The notes: generated from the letters alone by a model not told the origin. A stretch of DNA of 64,000 nt from an uncultured Gammaproteobacteria bacterium (GCA_937899415.1 CALBPI010000059.1:62001-126000); one strand, 5' to 3'. Positions 1 to 8,920 are shown, counted from the stretch's first letter. Program-made: numbers and translations.

Positions 1-291
1 GAACACTGGGTGTCCGTCGCCAAGCTGCTCGAGCCCTACGGCGTTGCGAAATCCGATGTGCACCATCTGCCCGGCAACCCACGCATGGTGCTGCCGGGTT
101 TCGTGGCTGAGCAGAAGATCGACCTCATGGTCATGGGCGCAGTCTCACGAGGCTTTCTCGAGCGCACCTTCATCGGCAACACCGCAGAGCAAGTGCTCGA
201 CCGCATGCCTTGCGACCTGCTGATCATCAAGCCGGCCAGTTTCGAATGCACCGTGAAGGCGGATTCGCGGCACCGCTTCCACCCGCAGTAG
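1..291 (+). CDS. Universal stress protein, C-terminal part (5' end outside window)
   Basis: The reading frame is open from the first base, so the gene begins upstream of the window; an in-frame GTG at position 10 is probably internal. The visible 96 residues resemble the last alpha/beta half of a UspA domain. They include a strand ending in VMGA, a following glycine-rich stretch (IGNTAE) of the kind that binds the ATP phosphates in the UspFG group, and a final strand (CDLLIIKP) that ends the fold. Usp proteins are cytoplasmic stress-response nucleotide-binding proteins whose exact partners are usually unknown. A second, double-domain Usp lies at 1724-2536 on the other strand, with a cardiolipin synthase between them. 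The domain identity is secure; whether the full protein has one or two Usp domains cannot be seen. Confidence 0.85.
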   Translation, partial: EHWVSVAKLLEPYGVAKSDVHHLPGNPRMVLPGFVAEQKIDLMVMGAVSRGFLERTFIGNTAEQVLDRMPCDLLIIKPASFECTVKADSRHRFHPQ

Positions 292-304
292 CCGCGCCCA
301 GACT

Positions 305-1699
305 CTACAGATAAGGCATAAACAGGCTGCAAAAGGCGTTGCGCAATCGAACGGGCAAGGACGCGCCAGTGAGTTCGGCGGGATCGAGCGCGTCCGCGTC
401 CGCAAGCCGGGCGTCAAAGTAGCCGTCGAGGTCGTGAGCGAGGTGCTCGCTCCAGGCCTCGACCACCACCTCGAAATTCAGCCGCAGGCTGCGCGGGTCA
501 ATGTTGGCAGAACCGACGACGCTGAAGCGCTCATCCACGCGCAGCAGTTTGCTGTGATCGAAACTGCCGCGCTGGTAGGACACGCGCACCCCGTACTGCA
601 ACAACTGCGGCAGCAGGTGCCGCGTGGCCCAGTGCACAAACGGCAGGTTATTGCGCGCGGGCAGCACGATGTCCACGACGACGCCGCGCAGCGTGGCGGC
701 CTGCAGGGCCGACACGATTTCGCGCGGCGGCAGGAAGTACGGCGTCATGATGCGAACGCGTTCGCGCGCACTCGAAATAGCGGTCTGCAACACAAGGGTC
801 AGCAGGTCCACACGGTTGTCGGGCCCATCAATGGTCACGCGACAGCGCGCATCGCCCGCAGTCTCGTCCGCCGTTGCCGGCGTCAGCGGTAGCAGCGTGT
901 TCGTTGTCAGGTACCAGTCGTCGCGAAACACGGCCGCCAGTGACTGCACGACAGGCCCCATAAATCGAAAGTGACTGTCCTTGATCTTCGCGGGCGCCGC
1001 TGCGTCCTCAGGCACGTAACCGGGGCGAATGTTCATGCCGCCCGTGAATGCCACCGCACCGTCAACGACAAGGATTTTGCGGTGGTTGCGCAGGTTGGCG
1101 GCCCACTGAAACGGAATCAGCCGGGGTGGCGCGAACATCGCGACCTCGACACCAAGCGCCGTCAGCGCACGGCGCGTACTGCCCCGTGCGTACAAGGCAC
1201 CCACGCCGTCGAGTAGCACGCGCACGCGAGCGCCCCGCGCCGCGGCCGCGCCCAGCGCGTCGATGAACTGCGTACCGACCCCGCGCTTCTCGAAAATGTA
1301 CTGCGACAACCAGACCGTCTCGCGCGCACCTGCGATCGCCGCAAGCATCGCCTCGTAGGCATCGGGGCCATTGAGATAGGTCTCGATCGCATTGCCTTCG
1401 AGCGGGTCGGGCGCTACGTGCACGGGCGCGTCGCCGAGCACCTGGTAACGCCCGTCGTCAACGGGTGACTCGCCCAGCGCCTTGAGCTTGCGCGCACGGC
1501 GCCGCGCGCGATTGACGCCCAGCAGGAAGTAGAAGAACGCGCCGACTAGCGGCACGAACAGACACACCGCAATCCAGCCGACGGCCGAGCGCGGATCACG
1601 TTTGTTGAGCAGCGCATGCCCCGCGCTCAGGATCGAGACGAGCGCAATAAAGCCACCCCACAGCCAGGCCGTGACGAGCGAGATGTCGAAGCTGATCAT
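305..1699 (-). CDS. cls: Cardiolipin synthase (phospholipase D family)
   Basis: This 464-residue protein has the bacterial ClsA layout. Two N-terminal membrane segments (about residues 7-25 and 38-60, the PLDc_N region) are followed by two PLD catalytic domains. The first HKD motif begins at His206 (HRKILVVDG) and the second at His382 (HSKLLRVDE); each is followed by the usual glycine/serine-asparagine signature (GGMN, GSANIDPRS). Cls transfers a phosphatidyl group between two phosphatidylglycerol molecules, or uses phosphatidylethanolamine, to make cardiolipin in the inner membrane. The gene starts 24 bases after the Usp gene on the same strand, so the two are probably cotranscribed. A second PLD-family gene at 16862-18424 is a lipoprotein of the ClsC type, so this one is the best candidate for the main synthase. 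Confidence 0.92.
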   Translation of the reverse strand: MISFDISLVTAWLWGGFIALVSILSAGHALLNKRDPRSAVGWIAVCLFVPLVGAFFYFLLGVNRARRRARKLKALGESPVDDGRYQVLGDAPVHVAPDPLEGNAIETYLNGPDAYEAMLAAIAGARETVWLSQYIFEKRGVGTQFIDALGAAAARGARVRVLLDGVGALYARGSTRRALTALGVEVAMFAPPRLIPFQWAANLRNHRKILVVDGAVAFTGGMNIRPGYVPEDAAAPAKIKDSHFRFMGPVVQSLAAVFRDDWYLTTNTLLPLTPATADETAGDARCRVTIDGPDNRVDLLTLVLQTAISSARERVRIMTPYFLPPREIVSALQAATLRGVVVDIVLPARNNLPFVHWATRHLLPQLLQYGVRVSYQRGSFDHSKLLRVDERFSVVGSANIDPRSLRLNFEVVVEAWSEHLAHDLDGYFDARLADADALDPAELTGASLPVRLRNAFCSLFMPYL

Positions 1700-1723
1700 G
1701 ACCGGACCCGGCCGGCGCGGGCC

Positions 1724-2536
1724 CTAGCGGTGGAGCATGATCGCCGGCACCGAGGTCTTGTTGACCACGTAGTCGGTGAAGCCACCGAATACGCGCTCAC
1801 GCCAGCGCGGGCGGCTGTAGGCACCCATGAGCAGCAGGTCGCTGTCGGTCTCCTCATAGGCCTGACGAATCTCCGACTCCGTATCGAGACCGCGTGTGGC
1901 GATGCGCTTCGCCTTGATGCCGTGGTGACGCAGGTACTGCTGCAAGTGCGTGCTCTTCGAGCCCGTCGCATCCTCGGGTCCCGACGTGACGATCGTGACG
2001 GCATCCGCCGCCTTGAGCAGCGGCACGGTGGCTTTGACCGCCGTGGCCGCCTCAATGGACTGGTTCCAGCAGATCAGCACGCGCCGCCCGATGGATTTGG
2101 GCTTGCGCGACGGCAGCATCAGTACGGGCGTGCCCGTGTCCATGAGCGCGGCCTGCTGAAACTGACTCGCAGTCACCGACTTTGTGTTCTTGGGCCGCGA
2201 CACGACAATGAGGTCTGACATCGGACCGATGAACGGGAAGCATTTTTGCGGGCTGCCCGTAAGTTCGCGCCAGAGCGCCTGACCGCCGTCTTCGCTGTAG
2301 CGGTGGCGTTTGTGCAGCTCCATGCCGTGCTCGGCCGTGGTCCGATTGAACAGCTCATGAGCCGCCTTGCTGGCCATGTCCATGCGCTTGCCGTCAGCCT
2401 TGCTCTTTTCGAGCTTGTGCGGTCGCAGGTGGTAACCCAGGACATCAAGCGACAGGCGGTCGGCCAGGTCGAACGCCACGGATAGCGCGACGGCACATTC
2501 GGGTCGATCGGCCACGGGAATCAGGACAGTACGCAT
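1724..2536 (-). CDS. Universal stress protein with two Usp domains
   Basis: The 270-residue product carries two tandem UspA folds, as in UspE. The first starts at MRTVLIPVA; the second starts near residue 150 (RVLICWNQS) and ends with LMGAYSR, a glycine pair and VPAIML. I chose the ATG at 2536 over an upstream in-frame ATG at 2581. The protein then begins directly with the first beta strand, and an AGAGG ribosome-binding site lies about seven bases upstream. The glycine-rich ATP-binding stretch is recognisable in the second domain and weaker in the first. Such tandem proteins bind nucleotides and help survival under stress; the precise role is unknown. It is followed on the same strand by cls and lies divergent from the glutathione transferase gene. 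Confidence 0.9.
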   Translation of the reverse strand: MRTVLIPVADRPECAVALSVAFDLADRLSLDVLGYHLRPHKLEKSKADGKRMDMASKAAHELFNRTTAEHGMELHKRHRYSEDGGQALWRELTGSPQKCFPFIGPMSDLIVVSRPKNTKSVTASQFQQAALMDTGTPVLMLPSRKPKSIGRRVLICWNQSIEAATAVKATVPLLKAADAVTIVTSGPEDATGSKSTHLQQYLRHHGIKAKRIATRGLDTESEIRQAYEETDSDLLLMGAYSRPRWRERVFGGFTDYVVNKTSVPAIMLHR

Positions 2537-2640
2537 GCGATACCTCTTCGCGAAGGGTTCCTGCAAGTGAGGTTGCGGCATGGCGGGCGTCGTTGCAATC
2601 GGGGAAAGCCCCTACCCGACCGCGCGCGCAGCGTGCCCGC

Positions 2641-2670
2641 TATACTGGGCCACCCGCGACGGCCCGGAGA
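2641..2670 (+). promoter_or_regulatory. Probable -10 box and ribosome-binding site of the GST gene
   Basis: TATACT at 2641-2646 matches the sigma-70 -10 consensus at five of six positions. It is followed by a short leader with a GGAGA ribosome-binding site at 2666-2670, just before the ATG at 2676. No good -35 hexamer is visible 16-18 bases upstream. The site supports choosing the ATG at 2676 rather than the longer in-frame start at 2580. Confidence 0.45.
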
Positions 2671-2675
2671 CCCCG

Positions 2676-3356
2676 ATGATTACCCTGCACCACCTCGAGA
2701 ATTCTCGCTCACAGCGCATCCTGTGGTTGCTCGAAGAACTCGGCGTCGAGTACGAGATCGAGCGCTACCAGCGCGACCCCGTGACGAGCCTCGCACCGCA
2801 GGCGCTCAAGGACATCCACCCGCTCGGCAAATCGCCCGTCATCACGGACGGCGACGTGACGGTGGCCGAGTCGGGCGCGATCATCGACTACCTCGTCGAA
2901 AACTACGACGACACGGGCCGACTCCAGCCCGACCCCGACGACGCCCAGGGGCTGCGCGACTACCGCTACTTCATGCACTACGCCGAGGGCACCGTCATGC
3001 CCCTGCTCATTGTCGCCTTGCTCATGCGCCGCGTCGACGAAGCCAAGATGCCCTTTTTTGTGAAACCCATTGCGAAGGGCATCACGGGCAAGATCCGCTC
3101 GGGTTACCTCGACCCGAACCTGGGCAACAATCTGGCCTTTATGGAGTCCGAGCTCACGCGCAAGCCCTGGTTTGCGGGCAACCGGTTCACGGCGGCCGAC
3201 ATTCAGATGAGCTTTATCGCCGAGGGGCTCAATGTCAGCGTCGACCTCGCGAGCCAGTTCCCGAAGCTCGCCGCCTTCCTGGCCAAGTGCCACGCCACGC
3301 CCACCTACCAGCGCGCGCTTGAGCGCGGCGGCCCGTTCCAGCTCGGCGCGCGCTGA
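2676..3356 (+). CDS. Glutathione S-transferase family protein
   Basis: The 226-residue product has the cytosolic GST layout. An N-terminal thioredoxin-like domain (residues 1-80) begins MITLHHLENSRSQRIL, and an all-helical C-terminal domain follows. The cis-proline motif (KSPVI) and the ES pair that binds the glutathione gamma-glutamyl group (VAESGAIIDYL) are present near residue 65. The start at 2676 is set by a GGAGA ribosome-binding site and by alignment with the family N-terminus. GSTs conjugate or reduce electrophilic compounds with glutathione. The substrate cannot be told from sequence, and the subclass resembles the plant- and bacterial-type GSTs with a serine near the N-terminus. It lies divergent from the two-domain Usp gene and convergent with the sortase gene. 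Confidence 0.9.
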   Translation: MITLHHLENSRSQRILWLLEELGVEYEIERYQRDPVTSLAPQALKDIHPLGKSPVITDGDVTVAESGAIIDYLVENYDDTGRLQPDPDDAQGLRDYRYFMHYAEGTVMPLLIVALLMRRVDEAKMPFFVKPIAKGITGKIRSGYLDPNLGNNLAFMESELTRKPWFAGNRFTAADIQMSFIAEGLNVSVDLASQFPKLAAFLAKCHATPTYQRALERGGPFQLGAR

Positions 3357-3372
3357 CCGCACCGGACGGCCA

Positions 3373-4032
3373 TCAGGGCGCCATGGCGGCACTCGTGACG
3401 CGCTCTGCGCTGACCACGTAGCGCAGCGGCCCGCCAGGCTGCGGCGTGTCAAACGGGTAGCAGGTGATCAAGGTCAGCCGCGGCACCGCCGTGTCGAGCG
3501 TGACGGTCGCACGACTCACATCGACAACGTCGAGAGAGGTCACCGCGAACGCGTGACGCTGACCATCCTCGCGGTCGATCGTCAGCAGGTCACCCGTGTT
3601 CAATTCCGCCAGAAATCGGAAGTGCGTGTCGCGATGCCCGAGGATCACGCTGTTGCCCACCTCGCCAGGCAGCGCGCTCGAGGCCAGGTGGCCCGGACCA
3701 AACGCCAGCGTGCGACCACTCGCACCCGACAACACGAACAACTCCTCATCCGTGGCGTCCGTCGTGAGGCGCGCGATCGGATAGGTATCAGCCCAGGGCC
3801 AGGGTCGACCCGGCGTGCCGGTGTCGGGCTGTTCGCCGCGTTGCCAGGCGCGCTGCACGAGATGCTGCGCAAAGGCCGCCTTCGCGGGCATATAGAGTCC
3901 GGCACCCAGTTCGATGGCACCAACGGCAAGCAGTACGGTCATGGCAAAAACTCCTGGCCAGCCGCGGATCAGGCGCGACACGTCGCGACGTCCGCTTGGG
4001 GTCGAAACACGCGCCTGAGTACGGCGAGCCAC
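3373..4032 (-). CDS. Class GN sortase of the proteobacterial dedicated sortase system
   Basis: The 219-residue protein has one N-terminal membrane segment (about residues 25-45) and a sortase beta-barrel. All three catalytic residues are visible: His133 (GHRDTH), Cys191 (LITCYPF) and Arg204 (LRYVV). This fits the Gram-negative sortase family known as class GN or marine sortase (TIGR03784 type), which anchors usually a single dedicated target. Its GTG start lies 64 bases inside the 3' end of the target gene, so the two are translationally linked. Other possible starts are the GTG at 3981 and the ATG at 3942, the latter cutting into the membrane segment. With the target gene and the divergent response regulator and kinase it forms a complete four-gene module. 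Confidence 0.93.
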   Translation of the reverse strand: MARRTQARVSTPSGRRDVSRLIRGWPGVFAMTVLLAVGAIELGAGLYMPAKAAFAQHLVQRAWQRGEQPDTGTPGRPWPWADTYPIARLTTDATDEELFVLSGASGRTLAFGPGHLASSALPGEVGNSVILGHRDTHFRFLAELNTGDLLTIDREDGQRHAFAVTSLDVVDVSRATVTLDTAVPRLTLITCYPFDTPQPGGPLRYVVSAERVTSAAMAP

Positions 4033-6101
4033 AGGGCCAGCGCCAGGGCGAGTCCGCCGATCAGCCGCTGCAGGGGCGCGCTGGTGCCCGTTGCTGTGAA
4101 CTGACCCAGCGGCGTCGCGCCGCGAGGTGCCAGACCCGGCACAGCGCTACTTTGAACGGGCCCGGCGGTGCGCACGGGCATTTGCTCGACGGCCACGAGG
4201 CTCGTGACCTCACTGACGATGTGGTGAGACAGCGCCACCTCGAGCATGGCCGCTCGTGCCAGCTCATCGGGTAGCCCCGCACGGCGCGCATCGTCCAGCG
4301 CCTCGAGCTTGTCGCGCGCCCAGGTCACGGCCACGCCATGGCGACTGCGGTCCCGGGCACCCGCGAGCGTAATCTCGTGCGCCCAGGGCATGCCGACGCC
4401 GCCCGCCCACTGCGTACCCGAGACTGAAACGCGCGCGGGCGCCACGCCATCGAAACGGGCGCTGACCTCAATGGGCTCGCCCGCGTAAAGATCCGCTATG
4501 TGCGTGGGATACGCCTCGACGCTCGCACCACCCCAGTCAAATGTCACATCCGTCAGTACAGGCTGCGCCATACGCTCGAACAAGGCGCCCATGCCTTCGG
4601 TGACGCCGCCGGCGTTGCCAATGAGCACGAAGCTGCCGCGGCCGCACTCGGCGGCCTTGCGCATGAACCAGCCATTGGGCGCCGCGCCAATCCCGACCGT
4701 GAACAGGCGGCTCGCACCGATCCAGCCCTCGATGTCGCGGAACAGATCGGCTTCGTTGCCGACAGCGCCATCGGTGACGAAGATTACTTGGCGCAGGTAG
4801 CCGTCGGGCTGGGCACCGCGCAACGCCGCCATGAGCGCGGGCCGCATCTCGGTCCCGCCGTCAGCGCGCTGCGTCTTGAGCCACCGCAGCGCCTCGGTGC
4901 GGTTCTCGGGTGTCGCCATGCGCGGCGCCTTGAACAGTTGCTGCGTGGCGTTATCGAAGGCGATGAGGTTGAAGCGGTCGACGGGGCGCAGCGCATCGAT
5001 GGCGTGGGTCACAGCCGCAACCGCCTCGATGATCGACGCGCCCTGCATGCTGCCCGACGTGTCGAGCACCAGGATGAGTTCGCGCGGTGGCGCCAAATTA
5101 GCGTCCACCGTCATGGGCGGCACCAGTTGAACGAGCGCGTAGCCCGCCTCCCCAGTGGTATGCCCAAACGCGGCGACCTGCGCGTCGGCTGCGCCGTGCG
5201 GCTGCCACTCCAGAATAAAGTCGGCATCGAGCCGCGCCTCACCCGCGACGGTCACGTGCTGGGCTGTGCCTGCGCCGCGCGTCACATCGATGCGGTGGTG
5301 GCGACTCACAATATCGGCGAGCGGCAAACCGACATCGAGGTCGATATTGACGAACAAGGCGTGGCTGCCCGGCGCCAGGTTGGCGGCCGGGACCGCCGTC
5401 GTTGCGGCAGTTGCGACCTTGTGCACTTTGAATTCGCCCGTGCGTGGTGCCGGTTCATAGCGCGGTGTCACGGCTGTCGGGACACGCAGCCGATAACGTT
5501 CACCCTCGCGCGCGATACGCTGCTGGTACTCGATCTCGACAGTAACCACCTCGCCAGGCCCGATATTGGCGAGCGCAGTGGTGAACAGATTGGCGCGCAC
5601 CGTCGAAACGAGCGCAGCGCGTTTGCCGGCGGCGCGGGCCTTGCGGTATGCCTTGCGCGCCTTTTCACGCTCACGAATCTCGCCGACGATGCGGCGCCCG
5701 CCCGCTTCGACCGTCAGGTGATCGACCGCCGCGTCATCGGGCAACGGAAACCGGTACACGGCCTCGATGAAGTCCGCGCTCGTATTCCGAAAGCGCTGCT
5801 TGAGCGTCGTGCGCGCGATGGGTCCGGACACCGTGATGTCGAAGGTGGCATCCAGATGCGGCAGCGGCTGCTCGCCCGACTCGGTACGCATCATGAGCGA
5901 CCCCGTCGTGGGCGTGTCTGACGCCCGGGCGTCGGGCACGGGTGTCGCCACACCCGCAGCAACCACAAGGAGTGCAACCGAACCGCGCGCCAGCGCGCGT
6001 AGTCGCGCCCGAAACCGCGCACCGGGCACCGTCGATGGTGTCCAGAATGTCAGCGCCCGTGCTTTGCGCGCCGTGTTGCGTTGCCTCAGCCAGTCCTGCA
6101 T
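3969..6101 (-). CDS. Sortase target protein with VIT and von Willebrand A domains
   Basis: The 710-residue exported protein has a long basic N-region with a signal segment near residues 40-55. A VIT domain (about 65-195) and a von Willebrand A domain with an intact MIDAS motif, DTSGS at 347-351, follow. The C-terminus holds a hydrophobic anchor (about 677-695) and an Arg-containing tail (RRVFR). This is the TIGR03788-type target, the usual sole substrate of a class GN sortase. I chose the ATG at 6101, preceded by GAGGGAG, over a TTG at 6119. The sorting signal is odd: where an LPxTG-like motif is expected, the protein reads TPLGQFTATG (663-672). The sortase gene overlaps its 3' end. MIDAS domains bind metal ions and protein ligands, so a surface adhesion or sensing role is plausible but unproven. 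Confidence 0.92.
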   Translation of the reverse strand: MQDWLRQRNTARKARALTFWTPSTVPGARFRARLRALARGSVALLVVAAGVATPVPDARASDTPTTGSLMMRTESGEQPLPHLDATFDITVSGPIARTTLKQRFRNTSADFIEAVYRFPLPDDAAVDHLTVEAGGRRIVGEIREREKARKAYRKARAAGKRAALVSTVRANLFTTALANIGPGEVVTVEIEYQQRIAREGERYRLRVPTAVTPRYEPAPRTGEFKVHKVATAATTAVPAANLAPGSHALFVNIDLDVGLPLADIVSRHHRIDVTRGAGTAQHVTVAGEARLDADFILEWQPHGAADAQVAAFGHTTGEAGYALVQLVPPMTVDANLAPPRELILVLDTSGSMQGASIIEAVAAVTHAIDALRPVDRFNLIAFDNATQQLFKAPRMATPENRTEALRWLKTQRADGGTEMRPALMAALRGAQPDGYLRQVIFVTDGAVGNEADLFRDIEGWIGASRLFTVGIGAAPNGWFMRKAAECGRGSFVLIGNAGGVTEGMGALFERMAQPVLTDVTFDWGGASVEAYPTHIADLYAGEPIEVSARFDGVAPARVSVSGTQWAGGVGMPWAHEITLAGARDRSRHGVAVTWARDKLEALDDARRAGLPDELARAAMLEVALSHHIVSEVTSLVAVEQMPVRTAGPVQSSAVPGLAPRGATPLGQFTATGTSAPLQRLIGGLALALALWLAVLRRVFRPQADVATCRA

Positions 6102-6133
6102 CGTTGTGCTCCCTCTCAACCTGGGAACGATTA

Positions 6134-6154
6134 GGCCGCCGGGCCATGGCGGCC
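6134..6154. promoter_or_regulatory. Inverted repeat in the divergent sortase-system promoter region
   Basis: A perfect 7-base inverted repeat, GGCCGCC and GGCGGCC around a 7-base centre, lies in the roughly 97-base interval between the target/sortase operon and the response regulator/kinase operon. It is placed where a shared operator for the response regulator could sit. GC-rich palindromes are common in such a genome and OmpR-type regulators usually bind direct repeats, so this is only a candidate. Confidence 0.28.
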
Positions 6155-6198
6155 ACGTGCGACAGCGATGGCCGAATCAAGAACAATCATGGCGAATT

Positions 6199-6909
6199 GT
6201 GGCGGTGGCTCCATTGGCTGACGCACAACACGTCGTTATCGTCGAGGACGACGCCGCACTCGGCGCCAACTATCGAGAGGCACTCACACGCCAGGGCTAC
6301 GCCGTGTCGCTGTATGTCGACCGCGCAAGCGCGCGCGACGGTATGGCCCACACGCCGCCCGACCTTGTGATCATCGACGTCAACCTGGGCACCGACATCG
6401 AGGGTGGCTTCGAGCTGTGCCGGGAGCTGCGCGCGCAGTCGGCCGTCCTGCCGATCATGTTCCTGACCGCACGCGACAGCGAGTTCGACGCGGTCTCAGG
6501 CCTGCGACTCGGTGCCGACGACTACCTGAGCAAGGACGTGAGCCTTGAGCACTTGATGGCCCGCGTCGCGGCGCTGTTCCGACGCCAGGCGGCACTGGCG
6601 GGCGGCGGCGCCGAACGCCGCTTCACGCGCGGCGCACTGGCCGTCGACGAAGACCGGTTTGCTGTGACCTGGCAGGAGCAGCCCGTCGAGCTCACGCTCA
6701 CGGAGTACTGGCTGGTGCATGCACTCGCGCGCCACCCGGGGCATGTGAAGAGCCGCCAGCAACTCATGGATGCCGCGAACACGGTGCTCGACGACAACAC
6801 AATCACCTCACACGTCAAACGCATCCGCCGAAAATTCGTCGGTATCGACGCCAACTTTGATGCCATCGAGACGGTGTACGGCATGGGTTACCGCTGGCGG
6901 GCGCACTAG
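6199..6909 (+). CDS. pdsR: Response regulator of the dedicated sortase system (OmpR type)
   Basis: The 236-residue product has a receiver domain with the acidic pair after VVIVEDD, the phospho-acceptor Asp60 (LVIIDVN) and the conserved lysine (YLSKD). A C-terminal OmpR/PhoB winged helix ends in the typical VYGMGYRW. Together with the adjacent kinase this matches the response regulator that accompanies class GN sortases (TIGR03787 type). The start is uncertain: GTG 6199, GTG 6205 and TTG 6214 are all in frame just before the receiver domain and none has a strong ribosome-binding site. The kinase gene follows after ten bases. The regulator probably controls the divergent target/sortase genes; that is an inference from arrangement. 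Confidence 0.9.
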   Translation: MAVAPLADAQHVVIVEDDAALGANYREALTRQGYAVSLYVDRASARDGMAHTPPDLVIIDVNLGTDIEGGFELCRELRAQSAVLPIMFLTARDSEFDAVSGLRLGADDYLSKDVSLEHLMARVAALFRRQAALAGGGAERRFTRGALAVDEDRFAVTWQEQPVELTLTEYWLVHALARHPGHVKSRQQLMDAANTVLDDNTITSHVKRIRRKFVGIDANFDAIETVYGMGYRWRAH

Positions 6910-6919
6910 CGCGCACGAC

Positions 6920-8860
6920 GTGCGATTCGGACTGCGACGGCAGCTGCTCGCCATCGGGCTCGTCACGCTCGCGTTGCCGATCGCAAGCGCACTGTACCTG
7001 CGCGAAACCGAACAGGCGTTGCGCAGCGCACAGGCCGGCTTTCTCAATGACCTGGCGCGCGGGCTCGCGCCGCTTATGCCCGCCGTGGACAACCTGTCCC
7101 CGCCCGGGCGCGCCGATGAGGCGCTGTACGCGCACCCGCTGTCTGTGACGCCAACGCTCGATGGCTTCAGCGCGGACTGGCGCCTGCGCGTCGCACCCGT
7201 GCCCGCGGCGGTCGGTGGCGACCAGCTCGGCGTGCTCGTCGGCGAGCGCGACGGCACACTATGGCTTGCGGCCGAGGCGCAACACGCAGCGACGGACGCA
7301 CCACGTTTCGATGTCGCCTGCGGCGACGACCAGGGCGGCCTCGTGCTCACGACGATCGCGCCGATTGCGCCGGGTGCCGTGCTGCCCGCGACCACCGCGT
7401 CGGGCTTCGGCGGACGTATTCGCGGTGACTGGCAACCGACCGCTGACGGCTCGCGGCTCGAGCTGCGACTACCTGCCGGCCTTTGCCATAATCGACTGGG
7501 CCTCGCGGTTCGGTCCGGCGACCGCAGCGCCCGCACGTACCGAGACAGCATCCCCGGTGCGCTGATTCGCATTAACGCGAAGTTGCGCGACACCTTGGCG
7601 AAGAACGCACTGCCGGGCATCGAGACCTTCGCCATCAACCAGTTCGGTTACCGCATCACGCCCGTCATCGGTTCACGCGCGGGCGGGGCCGAGGCGCCGC
7701 GCAAAGGCTTCGCGCAACGGCTCATCGCCGGCCTCATGGGCGGCGATGCGGACGCGGACAGGGCGGTCTTCGAAGCGCAGGCGCATCGACCCGTGGCCGG
7801 TGCGCTCGATGGCGCGCTGGCGGGCAACACGGTGGCGGCACGCTACGCGGCACCGGGCGGCGGTTTGCTGCTCGTCGACGCACGACCACTCGCCGGCGGC
7901 GCGCTGGTGCTCGTGCAGGACGCCGAAGCCATCCTCACACTCGCCAATCCGTCGTTGCAGCGACTGACCACGGCGATCATCGTCACGACGCTGGCCGTCG
8001 TGCTGTTGCTGCTGGCTTATGCGAGCTGGTTGTCGTGGCGCGTGCGGCGACTGGCCCGACACGCGAGCCGTGCGGTCGACGCGCACGGCCAGATCCAGGA
8101 CGTACCGCCGGATACGGCGGCCGGCGACGAGATCGGCGACCTCGCACGCGACATGCGCCAGATGCTGCGGCGTACCGCCGAACAGCAACGGTGGCTCGCC
8201 GCCATGGCCGACACGTTGTCGCACGAGCTGCGCACGCCGCTGGCCGTCGTGCAGTCTTCGCTCGACAATCTTGAGCAGGGATCACTGGATGCCGATCAGA
8301 AGCAGCTCACTGATCGCGCCGCCGACGGCGTCCTGCGCCTGCGGGCGATCCTGAATGCGGTTTCCAACGCGAGCCGCGCCGAACAGGCGGCGCGAACGGC
8401 CGACACGGCGTCCGTTGCACTCGCACCGCTTGTCGCTCAGCTCAGGGACGCCTATGCGGCGACGTTCCCGAGCCACGCCTTCGAACTCCTGAGCAATGCG
8501 ACACCGACCGTCAATGGTACGGCCGAACTCCTCGTGCAGGCGCTCGACAAGCTCGTCGAAAACGCCGTGCGCTTCGCCCCCGAGGGCTCCGCCATCCAGC
8601 TCGAACTGGAGACGCACGACGCCCACGCGGTCGTGCAGGTTCGCAACCAGGGACCGGCGCTGCCCGAGGGCGACCCGGCACGGCTGTTCGACTCCTTCGT
8701 GTCGACGGGGGGCACAGGCAGCTCCCACCTCGGGTTCGGCCTGTACATCGCACGACTCATCGTCGAGGCGCATGGTGGCGGTGCAGCAGCCGCTGACTGG
8801 CACGACGATGCCGCATCGGGCGTGGTGGTCACGCTGCGCCTGCCGCTTGTCGAAAGCTGA
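6920..8860 (+). CDS. pdsS: Sensor histidine kinase of the dedicated sortase system
   Basis: The 646-residue kinase has membrane segments at about residues 9-27 and 349-373 flanking a roughly 320-residue periplasmic sensor region. A HAMP linker follows, then an H-box with the phospho-acceptor His435 (LSHELRTPL), an N-box with Asn548 (LVENAVRF) and a glycine box near 604-620 (GFGLYIARL). This is the kinase type (TIGR03785) found with proteobacterial sortases. The GTG at 6920 is chosen because the protein then begins VRFGLRRQLL, directly before the first membrane segment. It partners with the preceding response regulator. The large periplasmic region suggests sensing of an envelope signal, perhaps the state of the sorted protein, but the ligand is unknown. 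Confidence 0.9.
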   Translation: MRFGLRRQLLAIGLVTLALPIASALYLRETEQALRSAQAGFLNDLARGLAPLMPAVDNLSPPGRADEALYAHPLSVTPTLDGFSADWRLRVAPVPAAVGGDQLGVLVGERDGTLWLAAEAQHAATDAPRFDVACGDDQGGLVLTTIAPIAPGAVLPATTASGFGGRIRGDWQPTADGSRLELRLPAGLCHNRLGLAVRSGDRSARTYRDSIPGALIRINAKLRDTLAKNALPGIETFAINQFGYRITPVIGSRAGGAEAPRKGFAQRLIAGLMGGDADADRAVFEAQAHRPVAGALDGALAGNTVAARYAAPGGGLLLVDARPLAGGALVLVQDAEAILTLANPSLQRLTTAIIVTTLAVVLLLLAYASWLSWRVRRLARHASRAVDAHGQIQDVPPDTAAGDEIGDLARDMRQMLRRTAEQQRWLAAMADTLSHELRTPLAVVQSSLDNLEQGSLDADQKQLTDRAADGVLRLRAILNAVSNASRAEQAARTADTASVALAPLVAQLRDAYAATFPSHAFELLSNATPTVNGTAELLVQALDKLVENAVRFAPEGSAIQLELETHDAHAVVQVRNQGPALPEGDPARLFDSFVSTGGTGSSHLGFGLYIARLIVEAHGGGAAAADWHDDAASGVVVTLRLPLVES

Positions 8861-8920
8861 CGCTGCGCGGCGGCCGCGCTATGGTTTGGGCACGGTGCCG
8901 ACACGCAACGACAACGCAAG

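Noticed and set aside
4500-5921. A 473-codon frame on the plus strand opposite the VWA target gene
   Set aside because: Arg-rich, no domain, fully antisense to a well-supported gene with a MIDAS motif.
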